Assembly (NCBI RefSeq): GCF_040801785.1
Contig: NZ_CP161805.1
Span: 2,914,001-2,978,000, forward strand
Direction: 5' to 3'
DNA: 64,000 bases
Source of the DNA: Sulfitobacter sp. LCG007
GTDB lineage: Bacteria; Pseudomonadota; Alphaproteobacteria; Rhodobacterales; Rhodobacteraceae
Positions 34,332 through 42,065 of this stretch are shown piece by piece. A program made the position numbers and the translations under genes. A model generated the notes under the pieces. The model was not told the DNA's origin and did no database searches. It was given only the letters and a program-made list of their open reading frames with translations. Numbering within the stretch: position 1 is the first letter of the stretch; each line of letters opens with the position of its first letter.

Positions 34332-35323
34332 TGCCGAACAACCCGATTGCGCCGACCGTCCCCTTCGACATCGACGGCAAGCACCACGGCTTTCTGAGGC
34401 TGCCGCATTCGCGCAACGACAGCGCCTGGGGGTCGGTGATGATCCCGATCTGCGTCATACGCAACGGAGACGGACCCACAGCGCTGATGACCGGAGCCAA
34501 TCACGGCGACGAATACGAAGGCCCGCTGGCGCTGCAGGCACTGGCGCAGGATATCGATCCCGGGGCCGTCTCGGGCCGGATCATCCTCGTGCCCTATATG
34601 AACTATCCCGCTTTCCGCGCGGGAACCCGGGTCTCTCCCATTGATGGCGTGAACCTTAACCGCACCTTCCCGGGTCGCCCGGACGGCAGCGTGACCGAGA
34701 AGATCGCGGATTATTTCAACACGACGCTGGTGGCGATGGCCGATGTGGTGCTCGACTTCCATTCCGGGGGCAAGACGCTCGATTTCGTCCCCTACGCGGC
34801 CGCGCATTACCTCGACGACCCGGCCCAGCAGGCCGCCTGCGAGGCCGCGGTCCGGGCCTTCAACGCGCCCTATACGATGATGATGCGCGAGATCGACAGC
34901 GTCGGCATGTACGACACGGCCGTGGAGGCCGCCGGAAAGGTCTTCGTGACGACCGAACTTGGCGGTGGCGGGACGGCGACGGCACGCTCGGCGCGCATCG
35001 CCCGCAAGGGCGCGCGAAACCTGCTTGTCCATGCGGGCATTCTCGAGGGTGAGCTGGAAACGGCACCCACCCAGATGCTCGACATGCCGGCAGATGATTG
35101 CTTTCATTTCGCCACGTCGGAGGGCCTGGTGGAGCCGATGGCGGACTTGGGGGAGACACTCGCGCAGGGCCAGACCATCGCGCGTGTGTGGCCTCTGGAC
35201 CGAACCGGGATCAAGCCGACCACCTATTTTGCGCAGCGCGACGGCATTCTCGCCGCGCGACATTTCCCCGGACTGATCCAAGGCGGAGACTGCCTTGCCG
35301 TGATCGCGGACGTGACCGGCTGA
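34331..35323 (+). CDS. doeB: N-alpha-acetyl-L-2,4-diaminobutyrate deacetylase
   Basis: 330-residue zinc carboxypeptidase-fold protein of the succinylglutamate desuccinylase/aspartoacylase family. Zinc ligands are in TGANHGDEYEG (H and E) and LDFHSGG (H); DGVNLNRTFPG holds the substrate arginine. DoeB removes the acetyl group made by DoeA, giving 2,4-diaminobutyrate for DoeD. Start at 34331 overlaps the doeA stop by one base. Ends 16 bases before the convergent parA-like gene. Confidence 0.88.
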   Translation: MPNNPIAPTVPFDIDGKHHGFLRLPHSRNDSAWGSVMIPICVIRNGDGPTALMTGANHGDEYEGPLALQALAQDIDPGAVSGRIILVPYMNYPAFRAGTRVSPIDGVNLNRTFPGRPDGSVTEKIADYFNTTLVAMADVVLDFHSGGKTLDFVPYAAAHYLDDPAQQAACEAAVRAFNAPYTMMMREIDSVGMYDTAVEAAGKVFVTTELGGGGTATARSARIARKGARNLLVHAGILEGELETAPTQMLDMPADDCFHFATSEGLVEPMADLGETLAQGQTIARVWPLDRTGIKPTTYFAQRDGILAARHFPGLIQGGDCLAVIADVTG

Positions 35324-35339
35324 AACCCTCGACTGAAGG

Positions 35340-35972
35340 TCAGATCGCCCCAAGCACCTCATCGGCCAGCGCGCGCACCTCTGCCGCCGCGGCGCTGTTT
35401 CGCTGCAACTCGATGACGCCCAGCCCTTTGCCCAGCGCCTCGGCATAGGCAACGCGGTTTCCGAGGCTGGAGCTGAGCAGATCGGCATCGATCTCCGCCG
35501 CCGCGGCTGCCACCTCGGCTCCGAGCCGCGTGCCCGGACGGGTCCGGTTCATCACGATCCCCGCGCGCTTGAATTCGCGCGATGCGAGGTCCAGCATGTC
35601 CTGCGTCGCCCAGAGATCGACATGGCTGGCCGCGACCGGCACAAGGATCCGATCGGCCTCTCGCAAGGCCGGGCGCAGGTCGCTGTCAGCCTTGGGCGGC
35701 GTGTCCACGATCACCAGGTCGCAGAGCTTTTTCAGCGAACGCATCTCGTAGGAAATGCCCCAGGCGCTGGCGGTGGCAAATCGCAGCGTCTCGTCCTCGC
35801 CCAGCAGATCGAGGCGTTTCATGAACCATTTCCCGAGGCTGCCCTGCGGATCGGTGTCCACGATGGCCACGCGCAGACCCGATTGCAGGGCCGCGGTCGC
35901 AAGATTTGCCGCGAGCGTGGTCTTTCCCGACCCGCCTTTCTGCTGCGCTATGGTGACGATGTATCCGGCCAT
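35340..35972 (-). CDS. ParA/MinD-like ATPase (orphan)
   Basis: 210-residue deviant-Walker ATPase. QQKGGSGKTTLAANLA holds the signature lysine and Walker A; VDTDPQGSLGKWF and IVDTPPKADS complete the site. It is short, with no N-terminal DNA-binding domain, and no ParB gene or parS-like repeat is seen nearby. Such small ParA proteins position cellular cargo (for example chemoreceptor clusters) or segregate DNA. GGAGGG precedes the ATG. Cargo unknown. Confidence 0.88.
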   Translation of the reverse strand: MAGYIVTIAQQKGGSGKTTLAANLATAALQSGLRVAIVDTDPQGSLGKWFMKRLDLLGEDETLRFATASAWGISYEMRSLKKLCDLVIVDTPPKADSDLRPALREADRILVPVAASHVDLWATQDMLDLASREFKRAGIVMNRTRPGTRLGAEVAAAAAEIDADLLSSSLGNRVAYAEALGKGLGVIELQRNSAAAAEVRALADEVLGAI

Positions 35973-36084
35973 CAGCGGGCCCTCCGGTTGCTGCGCTGCA
36001 GCGTATCACAATTACAGCGGTCGCACGAGGCTCATCCGTCAGAGTTTGCGCAGCGCATGCGGCGCCCGGAGCAAGCGCCATGAA

Positions 36085-36119
36085 CCCGCTCCGCAGCTGC
36101 GGAACGGGCCCAGTTTTTT
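36085..36119 (+). terminator. Inverted repeat followed by T6 on the plus strand
   Basis: CCCGCTCCGCAG and CTGCGGAACGGG pair with one mismatch (36085-36108), followed after five bases by TTTTTT (36114-36119). It has the shape of a Rho-independent terminator for plus-strand transcription, yet the genes on both sides (parA-like and phoX) are on the minus strand. It may end a short plus-strand RNA from the 162-bp gap or block read-through from doeAB. Confidence 0.45.
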
Positions 36120-36134
36120 GGCAGGCCGGAATTT

Positions 36135-38045
36135 CTAGCCGACCAGCCCGTTGTCGGTGCGTCGCACCATCACGATGGAAGAGCGCGGCAGACTGCCCTC
36201 GCCATCCGGGAAGGGCGCGGCTGGGTGCTGGATGCCCACGAACATCGTGCGGCGATCAGAGGACCACGTCAGACCCGTCACTTCCGACCCCTTCGGTCCC
36301 GTCAGGAAGCGCCGTATCTCTCCGGTGACCGGATCGCCCGCGAGCATCTGGTTATTGCCCATTCCCGCGAAATCGCCCTCGTTGTCGTCCTCGCCGTCTG
36401 TCTGGATCCAGATGATCCCCGTGCTGTCGATCTGCATCCCGTCCGGCGAGTTGAAGAGGTTGCCGGAATTGATGTTGGACGATCCCGCATAGGGCGAGTC
36501 CGGGTGCACGTCGGGGTTTCCGGCCATGACATAGAGATCCCAGTCGAATCTGTCCGAGGTGTGGTCGTCGTCATGAGGCCGCCAGCGCACGATCTGGCCG
36601 TAGTCGTTGGTCTCGCGCGGGTTGGGGGCGTTCACGCCCATATCGTCGCCGCCCGCGTTCGTCTTTGCCGACCCGTCCTCGGCCTTGCCCCGCTTGGAGT
36701 TGTTGGTCAGGCAGCAATAGGCCTCGACCGCCGTCGGGTTCACTGCGACCCACTCGGGACGGTCCATGGTGGTCGCGCCGACCCTGGAGGCAGCCATACG
36801 GGTAAAGATCGCGATCTCGGCCGCGTCCATGTCCGTCGCTTCCGGTGTCAGCGCGATCCATTCACCGGTCATGTCGTCATTGAACTTCGCGACATGGAGC
36901 TGGCCTTCGGAGAGCAGGGTGGAGGTATCTCCGCCCGGAACATAGGTTCCCGCGCTCACCCATTTGTAAAGGAACTCGCCGCGCTCGTCGTCGCCCATGT
37001 AGACCACGACGCGCCCGTCCGGCGCCACGACACATTCGGCATTCTCGTGCTTGATCCGGCCCAGGGCCGTGCGCTTCACCGGGGTCGACGCGGAATCTGC
37101 GGGGTCGATCTCGACGATATAACCCGCGCGGTGCGGCTCGTTCGGGTTTTTCGACACGTCGAAGCGGGCGTCATAGACATGGTAGTTGTAGTCGAAGCCT
37201 GCCTCGTTGATCCCGTAGCGCTTGTATCCGGCCGAGATGGCCTCGTCTTCGGGCAGACCTTCGGTCGCCCCGAAGTAGCCGTTGAAGTTCTCTTCGCAGG
37301 TCAGGTAGGTGCCCCAGGGCGTCCGGCCCGCGCCGCAGTTGTTGAATGTGCCAAGCGATTTCGTCCCCGTCGGGTCCGCTTCGGTCTTGAGCAGATCATG
37401 CCCCGCCGCCGGTCCCTCGATGTCCATCGGGGTGTTGTGGTGGATACGCCGGTTGTAGGGGCTGTCGACGACGACCTTCCAGCCCTCTTCGCCTTCCTCC
37501 AGCTCGATCACCGACACGCCCTGCATGTTCTGAAGCCGCACAACGTCGTCGGCCGAGGTGGGCAGGCCTTCTTCGGCATGGGGCAGGTTGATGTCGTTGT
37601 TCGTGTATTCGCTGTTCACCACCAGGATCTCGCGCCCGGCGATGTTGAAGAGCTCCATGCCGTCCGTATTTTCGCCGAACACGCGGTCGGACCCTTCCGT
37701 CGGCACACCTGTCGCGGGGTCGAAGGCAGGTGCGTCGGAAAAGAGCGGGTCGCCCCAGCGCACAAGCACATCCCAGTCGTAGCCTTCGGGCACATGGACC
37801 GTGGCATCGGTCTGGGCAGGCAGCGCCTCGAAGGCGAAGCGGCCAGTTTCCTGCGCCATCGCGGTGGAGCCCTTGAGGAAGGCGGTGCCCATCACGGCGG
37901 CGCCGGAACCGAAGGCCAGCGCCCCGCCCATGAAGCCTCGGCGCGAGATCGCCCGTTCGACGACGCGATCGAATTCCTGCACCTCGGGCCGGGGAAAGTT
38001 GAGTTCGTCCCAATCGTCGGCGGATATCTTGGTTTTGCTTGGCAT
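36135..38045 (-). CDS. phoX: PhoX-type alkaline phosphatase (DUF839), Tat-exported
   Basis: 636-residue calcium/iron-dependent phosphatase that frees phosphate from organic phosphate esters in the periplasm. The twin-arginine signal is SRRGFMG (R35, R36) followed by a hydrophobic stretch and AMA cleavage site near residue 63. PhoX marks: FNNCGAGRTPWGTYLTCEENF (cofactor ligands C and E), HENAECVVAPDGRVVVYMGDD and GDPVTGEIRRFLTGP. Length is normal. A Pho box with correctly spaced -10 lies upstream (38106-38140), so induction by PhoB under phosphate starvation is expected. Confidence 0.93.
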   Translation of the reverse strand: MPSKTKISADDWDELNFPRPEVQEFDRVVERAISRRGFMGGALAFGSGAAVMGTAFLKGSTAMAQETGRFAFEALPAQTDATVHVPEGYDWDVLVRWGDPLFSDAPAFDPATGVPTEGSDRVFGENTDGMELFNIAGREILVVNSEYTNNDINLPHAEEGLPTSADDVVRLQNMQGVSVIELEEGEEGWKVVVDSPYNRRIHHNTPMDIEGPAAGHDLLKTEADPTGTKSLGTFNNCGAGRTPWGTYLTCEENFNGYFGATEGLPEDEAISAGYKRYGINEAGFDYNYHVYDARFDVSKNPNEPHRAGYIVEIDPADSASTPVKRTALGRIKHENAECVVAPDGRVVVYMGDDERGEFLYKWVSAGTYVPGGDTSTLLSEGQLHVAKFNDDMTGEWIALTPEATDMDAAEIAIFTRMAASRVGATTMDRPEWVAVNPTAVEAYCCLTNNSKRGKAEDGSAKTNAGGDDMGVNAPNPRETNDYGQIVRWRPHDDDHTSDRFDWDLYVMAGNPDVHPDSPYAGSSNINSGNLFNSPDGMQIDSTGIIWIQTDGEDDNEGDFAGMGNNQMLAGDPVTGEIRRFLTGPKGSEVTGLTWSSDRRTMFVGIQHPAAPFPDGEGSLPRSSIVMVRRTDNGLVG

Positions 38046-38080
38046 CTCAGGCTGGCTCCCGCTGTCATTATGTGCCGATT

Positions 38081-38097
38081 GCGCCCCCGCGGGGCGC
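38081..38097 (-). other. GC-rich hairpin in the phoX leader
   Basis: GCGCCCC-CGC-GGGGCGC, perfect 7-bp arms, lies between the Pho-box promoter and the phoX start. It is probably a mRNA leader structure; role unknown. Confidence 0.35.
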
Positions 38098-38105
38098 GCG
38101 TGCGG

Positions 38106-38140
38106 ACACTAGGGCGCGGCCCGCAACAGATTCGTGACAG
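38106..38140 (-). promoter_or_regulatory. Pho box and -10 element of phoX
   Basis: On the minus strand, CTGTCAC (38140-38134), four bases GAAT, then CTGTTGC (38129-38123) form the two 7-bp direct repeats of a PhoB site. A -10-like TAGTGT (38111-38106) begins 11 bases later, the spacing used when PhoB replaces the -35 element. Strong agreement with the PhoX annotation. Confidence 0.75.
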
Positions 38141-38144
38141 CCCG

Positions 38145-38163
38145 CTGCGGCAGGCCGCCGCAG
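38145..38163 (-). other. Hairpin after cueR (possible weak terminator)
   Basis: CTGCGGC-AGGCC-GCCGCAG, 7-bp arms, starts 11 bases after the cueR stop on the minus strand. No U-run follows, so termination there is uncertain; it also lies just upstream of the phoX Pho box. Confidence 0.35.
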
Positions 38164-38173
38164 TGCATGCACC

Positions 38174-38569
38174 TCAGGACTCGACCGGCTCGGCCAGTTC
38201 CCTGAGGATCGGGCAGTCCGGACGGTCGTTTCCGGCGCAATTCTCGACCAGCGTGGAGAGCGTGTCGCGCATCGACTGCAGGTCGGCGATCTTCGTCTCG
38301 ATCCGGGAAAGATGGCCGCGCGCGACGGCCCGCACGTCGGCGCTGGCGCGGTCCTTGTCCTCCCAGAGCGCCAGAAGGGTGCGGCAGTCCTCGATGGTGA
38401 AGCCAAGCGCACGGGCGCGCCCCAGGAACCGCAGCTTGTGGATGTCCCCGTCGCGGAACGCGCGGTAGCCATTGGCGTCGCGGCCCGGCTTGATGAGGCC
38501 GATATCCTCGTAATAGCGTATCGTCTTCGCCGGAACGCCCGATATCCGGGCCACGTCTCCGATGTTCAT
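38174..38569 (-). CDS. cueR: Copper-responsive MerR-family regulator CueR
   Basis: 131 residues. Winged helix at 1-70 (DVARISGVPAKTIRYYEDIGLI), dimerisation helix at about 78-108, and the metal loop C111-x7-C119 (CAGNDRPDC), the CueR spacing for linear Cu(I) coordination. It activates copA by untwisting a promoter with a 19-bp spacer, present at 40896-40926. Here it lies 9 bases downstream of copA in the same operon, so it is autoinduced with it. Ag(I) and Au(I) may also act. Confidence 0.92.
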   Translation of the reverse strand: MNIGDVARISGVPAKTIRYYEDIGLIKPGRDANGYRAFRDGDIHKLRFLGRARALGFTIEDCRTLLALWEDKDRASADVRAVARGHLSRIETKIADLQSMRDTLSTLVENCAGNDRPDCPILRELAEPVES

Positions 38570-38578
38570 GCACGTCTC

Positions 38579-40864
38579 CTATTTGGCTGGCGCGGGCCGT
38601 GCAGCCCGCGCTGGCGATGTTTCGGCCGTGTCGGCCAGGACCGGCGCGATACCCCGCAGCCGCAAGGCGTTGCCAAGCACGAACACGCTCGACAAGGCCA
38701 TCGCGCCGGCGGCAAGAGCCGGGGATAGCTGAAGGCCAAGGGCAGGATAGAAGACCCCGGCCGCGACGGGTATCAGCAGAACGTTGTAGCCGAAGGCCCA
38801 GACGAGGTTCTGGCGAATGTTGCGCATGGTGCGGCGGCTGACTTCGAAAGCGTTCACGACCCCGTCGAGGTCTCCGGAAACCAGCACGACATCTGCCGCC
38901 TCGATGGCAACATCCGTGCCGCTGCCGATCGCGATACCGACACTCGCCGCGGCGAGCGCCGGCGCGTCGTTTATGCCGTCGCCCACGAAGGCCACCGGGC
39001 CGTGCGTCCGGGCCAGCTGCCTCAGCGCGTCGACCTTTCCCTCGGGCAGCACTTCCGCCACCGGCGCGTCGATGTCCAGCGCTTGCGCCACGGATCGCGC
39101 GGTGGCGGCATTGTCACCCGTGACCATCGCGACCTTGAGGCCCCGCGCATGCAGCGCGGCGATCGCCGCCGCCGCCGAGGGCTTGAGCGGGTCCGAGACT
39201 CCGAGGACGGCGAGCGCCCTGCCCGCCGCTGCCACGTAAACCGGCGTATGTCCGAGCCCTGCGATGGCAGCCCCATGTCCCGCAAGATCGCCAAGCGCGA
39301 CGCCCTCCTGCGTCATCAGCCGGTCGGAACCGACCAGGACGCGCCGGCCCTCGACCATGCCTTCCGCGCCGAGACCGGAAAGGGCCCGGAACTCCTCGCA
39401 TTTAGGCAGCGGCAGCCCGCGCCGTTCGGCGGCGCGCTGAAGCGCCCGGGCGACGGGATGTTCGGAGAACTGGTCGACAGCGCCCGCGAGGCGCAGCGCT
39501 TCCTGCGCGCTGGCACCCGGCGCCGGTTCGATATCGGTCAGCTCGGGCGCGCCCCGGGTCAGCGTGCCGGTCTTGTCGAAGGCCACCACCCGGGTCGCCT
39601 GCAGCTGCTGGAGCGCATCGCCCTTGCGGAACAATACGCCGAGCCCGGCCGCGCGACCGGTACCGACCATGATCGACGTCGGCGTGGCGAGCCCCATTGC
39701 GCAGGGGCAGGCCACGATCAGCACCGAAACGCCCGCCACCAGCGCGTGGGACAGGGCCGGGTCGGGGCCGAGGCAAAGCCATGCCAGCATGGTGACGAGC
39801 GCGACCGCGATCACGACCGGCACGAAAACGGCTGTTACGCGGTCGACCAGCGCCTGCACGGGAAGCTGCGCCGCCTGTGCGTCCTCCACCATCCGGATGA
39901 TGCGCGCCAGGGCCGTGTCACGCCCCACCGCCGTGGCGCGAAAGCTGAGCGCGCCGTTGCCGTTGACGGTGCCTCCCACGACGCGGTCGCCCGGCGACTT
40001 ACCGACCGGCACCGGCTCGCCCGTGATCATGCTTTCGTCGATCCAGGATGTGCCCGAGACAACCTCGCCGTCGGTCGCGACCTTCTCGCCCGGCCGCAGA
40101 TGCACGACATCCCCCGGCACGAGCGCCTCGATCGCCACCTCGACGACCTTGCCGCCACGTTCGACACGGGCGGCAGAGGGACGCAACCCCGCGAGCTTGC
40201 GGATCGCCTCGCCGGTGCGCCCCTTCGCGCGCGCCTCGAGCCAGCGACCCAGCAGGATCAACGTCACGATCAAAGCCGCGGCCTCGAAATAGACCTGTGC
40301 CGAGCCCGGCGGGTACAGACCGGGCGCGAAGGTCGCGAGCGTCGAATAGGCCCAGGCCGCCCCGGCGCCGAGTGCCACGAGCGCGTTCATGTCGGGCGCT
40401 CCGCCGACAAGTGCGGGAACGCCGGCACGGAAGAAGCGCGCGCCCGGCCAGGCGAGTACAGCTGTGGTCAGGAAAAATTCGACCAGCCGCACCGTCTGCG
40501 TTCCGGGATTGTCGGCCAGCCAGTGATGGAACGCCGGTACGGCATGCCCGCCCATCTCGAGCACGAAGACCGGCAGTGTGAGGACCAGCGCGAGCAGCGT
40601 CATCCGCCTGAGCTCGGCAGCTTCCCCGGCCCTGAGATCGTCCTGGCGGTCAGATGCCTCGTCGCCCTGGATACGCGCCGTGTAACCGGCAGCTCCCAGC
40701 GCGGAAACCACCTGGGCCGGCGCTGCGCCCTCGAGCAGCGCCATCCCCGCCGCGAGATTGACGCGCACATCGGAGGCCCCCGGCAGGGCGGCCAAGACCT
40801 TTTCCACCCGTCCGACGCAGGACGCGCAGTTCATTCCCTCGATCTGGACCCTGACTGACGCCAT
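38579..40864 (-). CDS. copA: Cu(I)-exporting P1B-type ATPase CopA
   Basis: 761 residues. One N-terminal heavy-metal domain with MNCASC (C12, C15), then eight helices. TGEP actuator loop near 281, transmembrane CPC at 386-388 ([12 protein letters not shown]), phosphorylated aspartate D430 in [15 protein letters not shown] nucleotide motif near 468, and [10 protein letters not shown] hinge. It exports Cu(I) from the cytoplasm at the cost of ATP. A CueR-type promoter lies directly upstream. Only one metal-binding domain is present, which is normal for many proteobacterial CopA proteins. Confidence 0.95.
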   Translation of the reverse strand: MASVRVQIEGMNCASCVGRVEKVLAALPGASDVRVNLAAGMALLEGAAPAQVVSALGAAGYTARIQGDEASDRQDDLRAGEAAELRRMTLLALVLTLPVFVLEMGGHAVPAFHHWLADNPGTQTVRLVEFFLTTAVLAWPGARFFRAGVPALVGGAPDMNALVALGAGAAWAYSTLATFAPGLYPPGSAQVYFEAAALIVTLILLGRWLEARAKGRTGEAIRKLAGLRPSAARVERGGKVVEVAIEALVPGDVVHLRPGEKVATDGEVVSGTSWIDESMITGEPVPVGKSPGDRVVGGTVNGNGALSFRATAVGRDTALARIIRMVEDAQAAQLPVQALVDRVTAVFVPVVIAVALVTMLAWLCLGPDPALSHALVAGVSVLIVACPCAMGLATPTSIMVGTGRAAGLGVLFRKGDALQQLQATRVVAFDKTGTLTRGAPELTDIEPAPGASAQEALRLAGAVDQFSEHPVARALQRAAERRGLPLPKCEEFRALSGLGAEGMVEGRRVLVGSDRLMTQEGVALGDLAGHGAAIAGLGHTPVYVAAAGRALAVLGVSDPLKPSAAAAIAALHARGLKVAMVTGDNAATARSVAQALDIDAPVAEVLPEGKVDALRQLARTHGPVAFVGDGINDAPALAAASVGIAIGSGTDVAIEAADVVLVSGDLDGVVNAFEVSRRTMRNIRQNLVWAFGYNVLLIPVAAGVFYPALGLQLSPALAAGAMALSSVFVLGNALRLRGIAPVLADTAETSPARAARPAPAK

Positions 40865-40895
40865 CCTTGATCACTCCGATTTGGCTCGGATTGAT

Positions 40896-40926
40896 CAGAT
40901 AGGGCTTCCAGCGACTGGAAGGTCAA
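40896..40926 (-). promoter_or_regulatory. CueR-controlled copA promoter
   Basis: On the minus strand, -35 TTGACC (40926-40921) and -10 TATCTG (40901-40896) are 19 bp apart, the long spacer of MerR-type promoters. The spacer holds the dyad CTTCCAG-CGA-CTGGAAG (40905-40921), very close to the known CueR operator. Confidence 0.88.
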
Positions 40927-40941
40927 GCCCCCGCCACGATT

Positions 40942-42039
40942 TCACCTGTAAAGCAGCGAGGTTCCCTGATGGAAGATATGCACCTTGCCGGGATCGGCGG
41001 TCATGTTGATCGACCGTCCTCGCAGACCTGCATGGATCCCGGGAAGCTTCGCGATCACTGGCGGCCTGTCGGGATCATCGGTCCGGAAGTAGAGCTGCGT
41101 CACCTCCCCCAGCGCCTCGACGATCTCGACCTCGCCGGAATAGGCGTAATCCGGGCCGTCGGTCGCGACCATGTCCTCGGGCCGGATTCCGATATTGACC
41201 TTCAGACCCTGGTCGCTTTGCCGCGTCGGTATGTTGGCCCGGATCGTGCCGCTGCCGCCATTCACCCGCAGTTCGGTCTGATCGCCCGTGCCCACGATCT
41301 CGGCCGGCATGAGATTCATCGCGGGAGACCCGATGAACTGTGCGACGAATTCGTTCTCGGGCTTCTCGTAAAGCTCGAGCGGTGTGCCGACCTGCGCGAT
41401 CCCCTTGTTGGCGAGAACCACGATCCTGCTGGCCAGGGTCATCGCCTCGACCTGGTCGTGCGTGACATAGATCATCGTCGAATTCGGCATCGATTCCTTG
41501 AGTTGCGCGATCTCGATCCGCGTCGCGACCCGCAGCGAGGCATCGAGGTTCGAGAGCGGCTCGTCGAAGAGATAGACCTTGGGATCGCGCACGATGGCCC
41601 GCCCGATTGCCACCCGCTGACGCTGCCCTCCCGACAGCGCCTTCGGCAGACGGTCGAGATAGGGATCAAGCTGCAACGCCTTGGCAGCACGAGCGACGGC
41701 GGCGTCGATTTCTTCCGAGCTTTTCTTCGCGAGTTTCAGCGCGAAGGCCATGTTGTCGCGCACGGTCATGTGCGGATAGAGCGCATAGGACTGGAACACC
41801 ATCGCGATGCCCCGCTGTGCTGGCGGAACGTCGTTCATGCGCACGCCGTCGATGGTCAATTCGCCGCTCGTGATCCTCTCGAGCCCCGCGATCATCCGCA
41901 GCAACGTGGACTTGCCGCAACCCGACGGACCCACGAAGACGATCAGCTCGCCCGTCGTGATGTCGAGGTCGATGTGCTTGAGCACTTCGACCGCGCCGCC
42001 GTAGGCCTTCCCCACATCTGTCAGCTTCAGATTGGCCAT
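40942..42039 (-). CDS. aglK: ABC transporter ATP-binding protein, alpha-glucoside system
   Basis: 365-residue MalK/UgpC-type ATPase. Walker A is GPSGCGKST (residue about 38), signature LSGGQRQR, Walker B YLFDEPLSNLD, switch histidine in YVTHDQVEAM. The C-terminal 120 residues are the MalK-like regulatory OB domains (NIGIRPEDM). It is last in aglE-F-G-A-K and energises alpha-glucoside import. MalK-type ATPases can serve more than one permease, so sharing is possible. Confidence 0.9.
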   Translation of the reverse strand: MANLKLTDVGKAYGGAVEVLKHIDLDITTGELIVFVGPSGCGKSTLLRMIAGLERITSGELTIDGVRMNDVPPAQRGIAMVFQSYALYPHMTVRDNMAFALKLAKKSSEEIDAAVARAAKALQLDPYLDRLPKALSGGQRQRVAIGRAIVRDPKVYLFDEPLSNLDASLRVATRIEIAQLKESMPNSTMIYVTHDQVEAMTLASRIVVLANKGIAQVGTPLELYEKPENEFVAQFIGSPAMNLMPAEIVGTGDQTELRVNGGSGTIRANIPTRQSDQGLKVNIGIRPEDMVATDGPDYAYSGEVEIVEALGEVTQLYFRTDDPDRPPVIAKLPGIHAGLRGRSINMTADPGKVHIFHQGTSLLYR

Positions 42040-42065
42040 GATCTCGTCCCTCCCAAGACGCGCGT

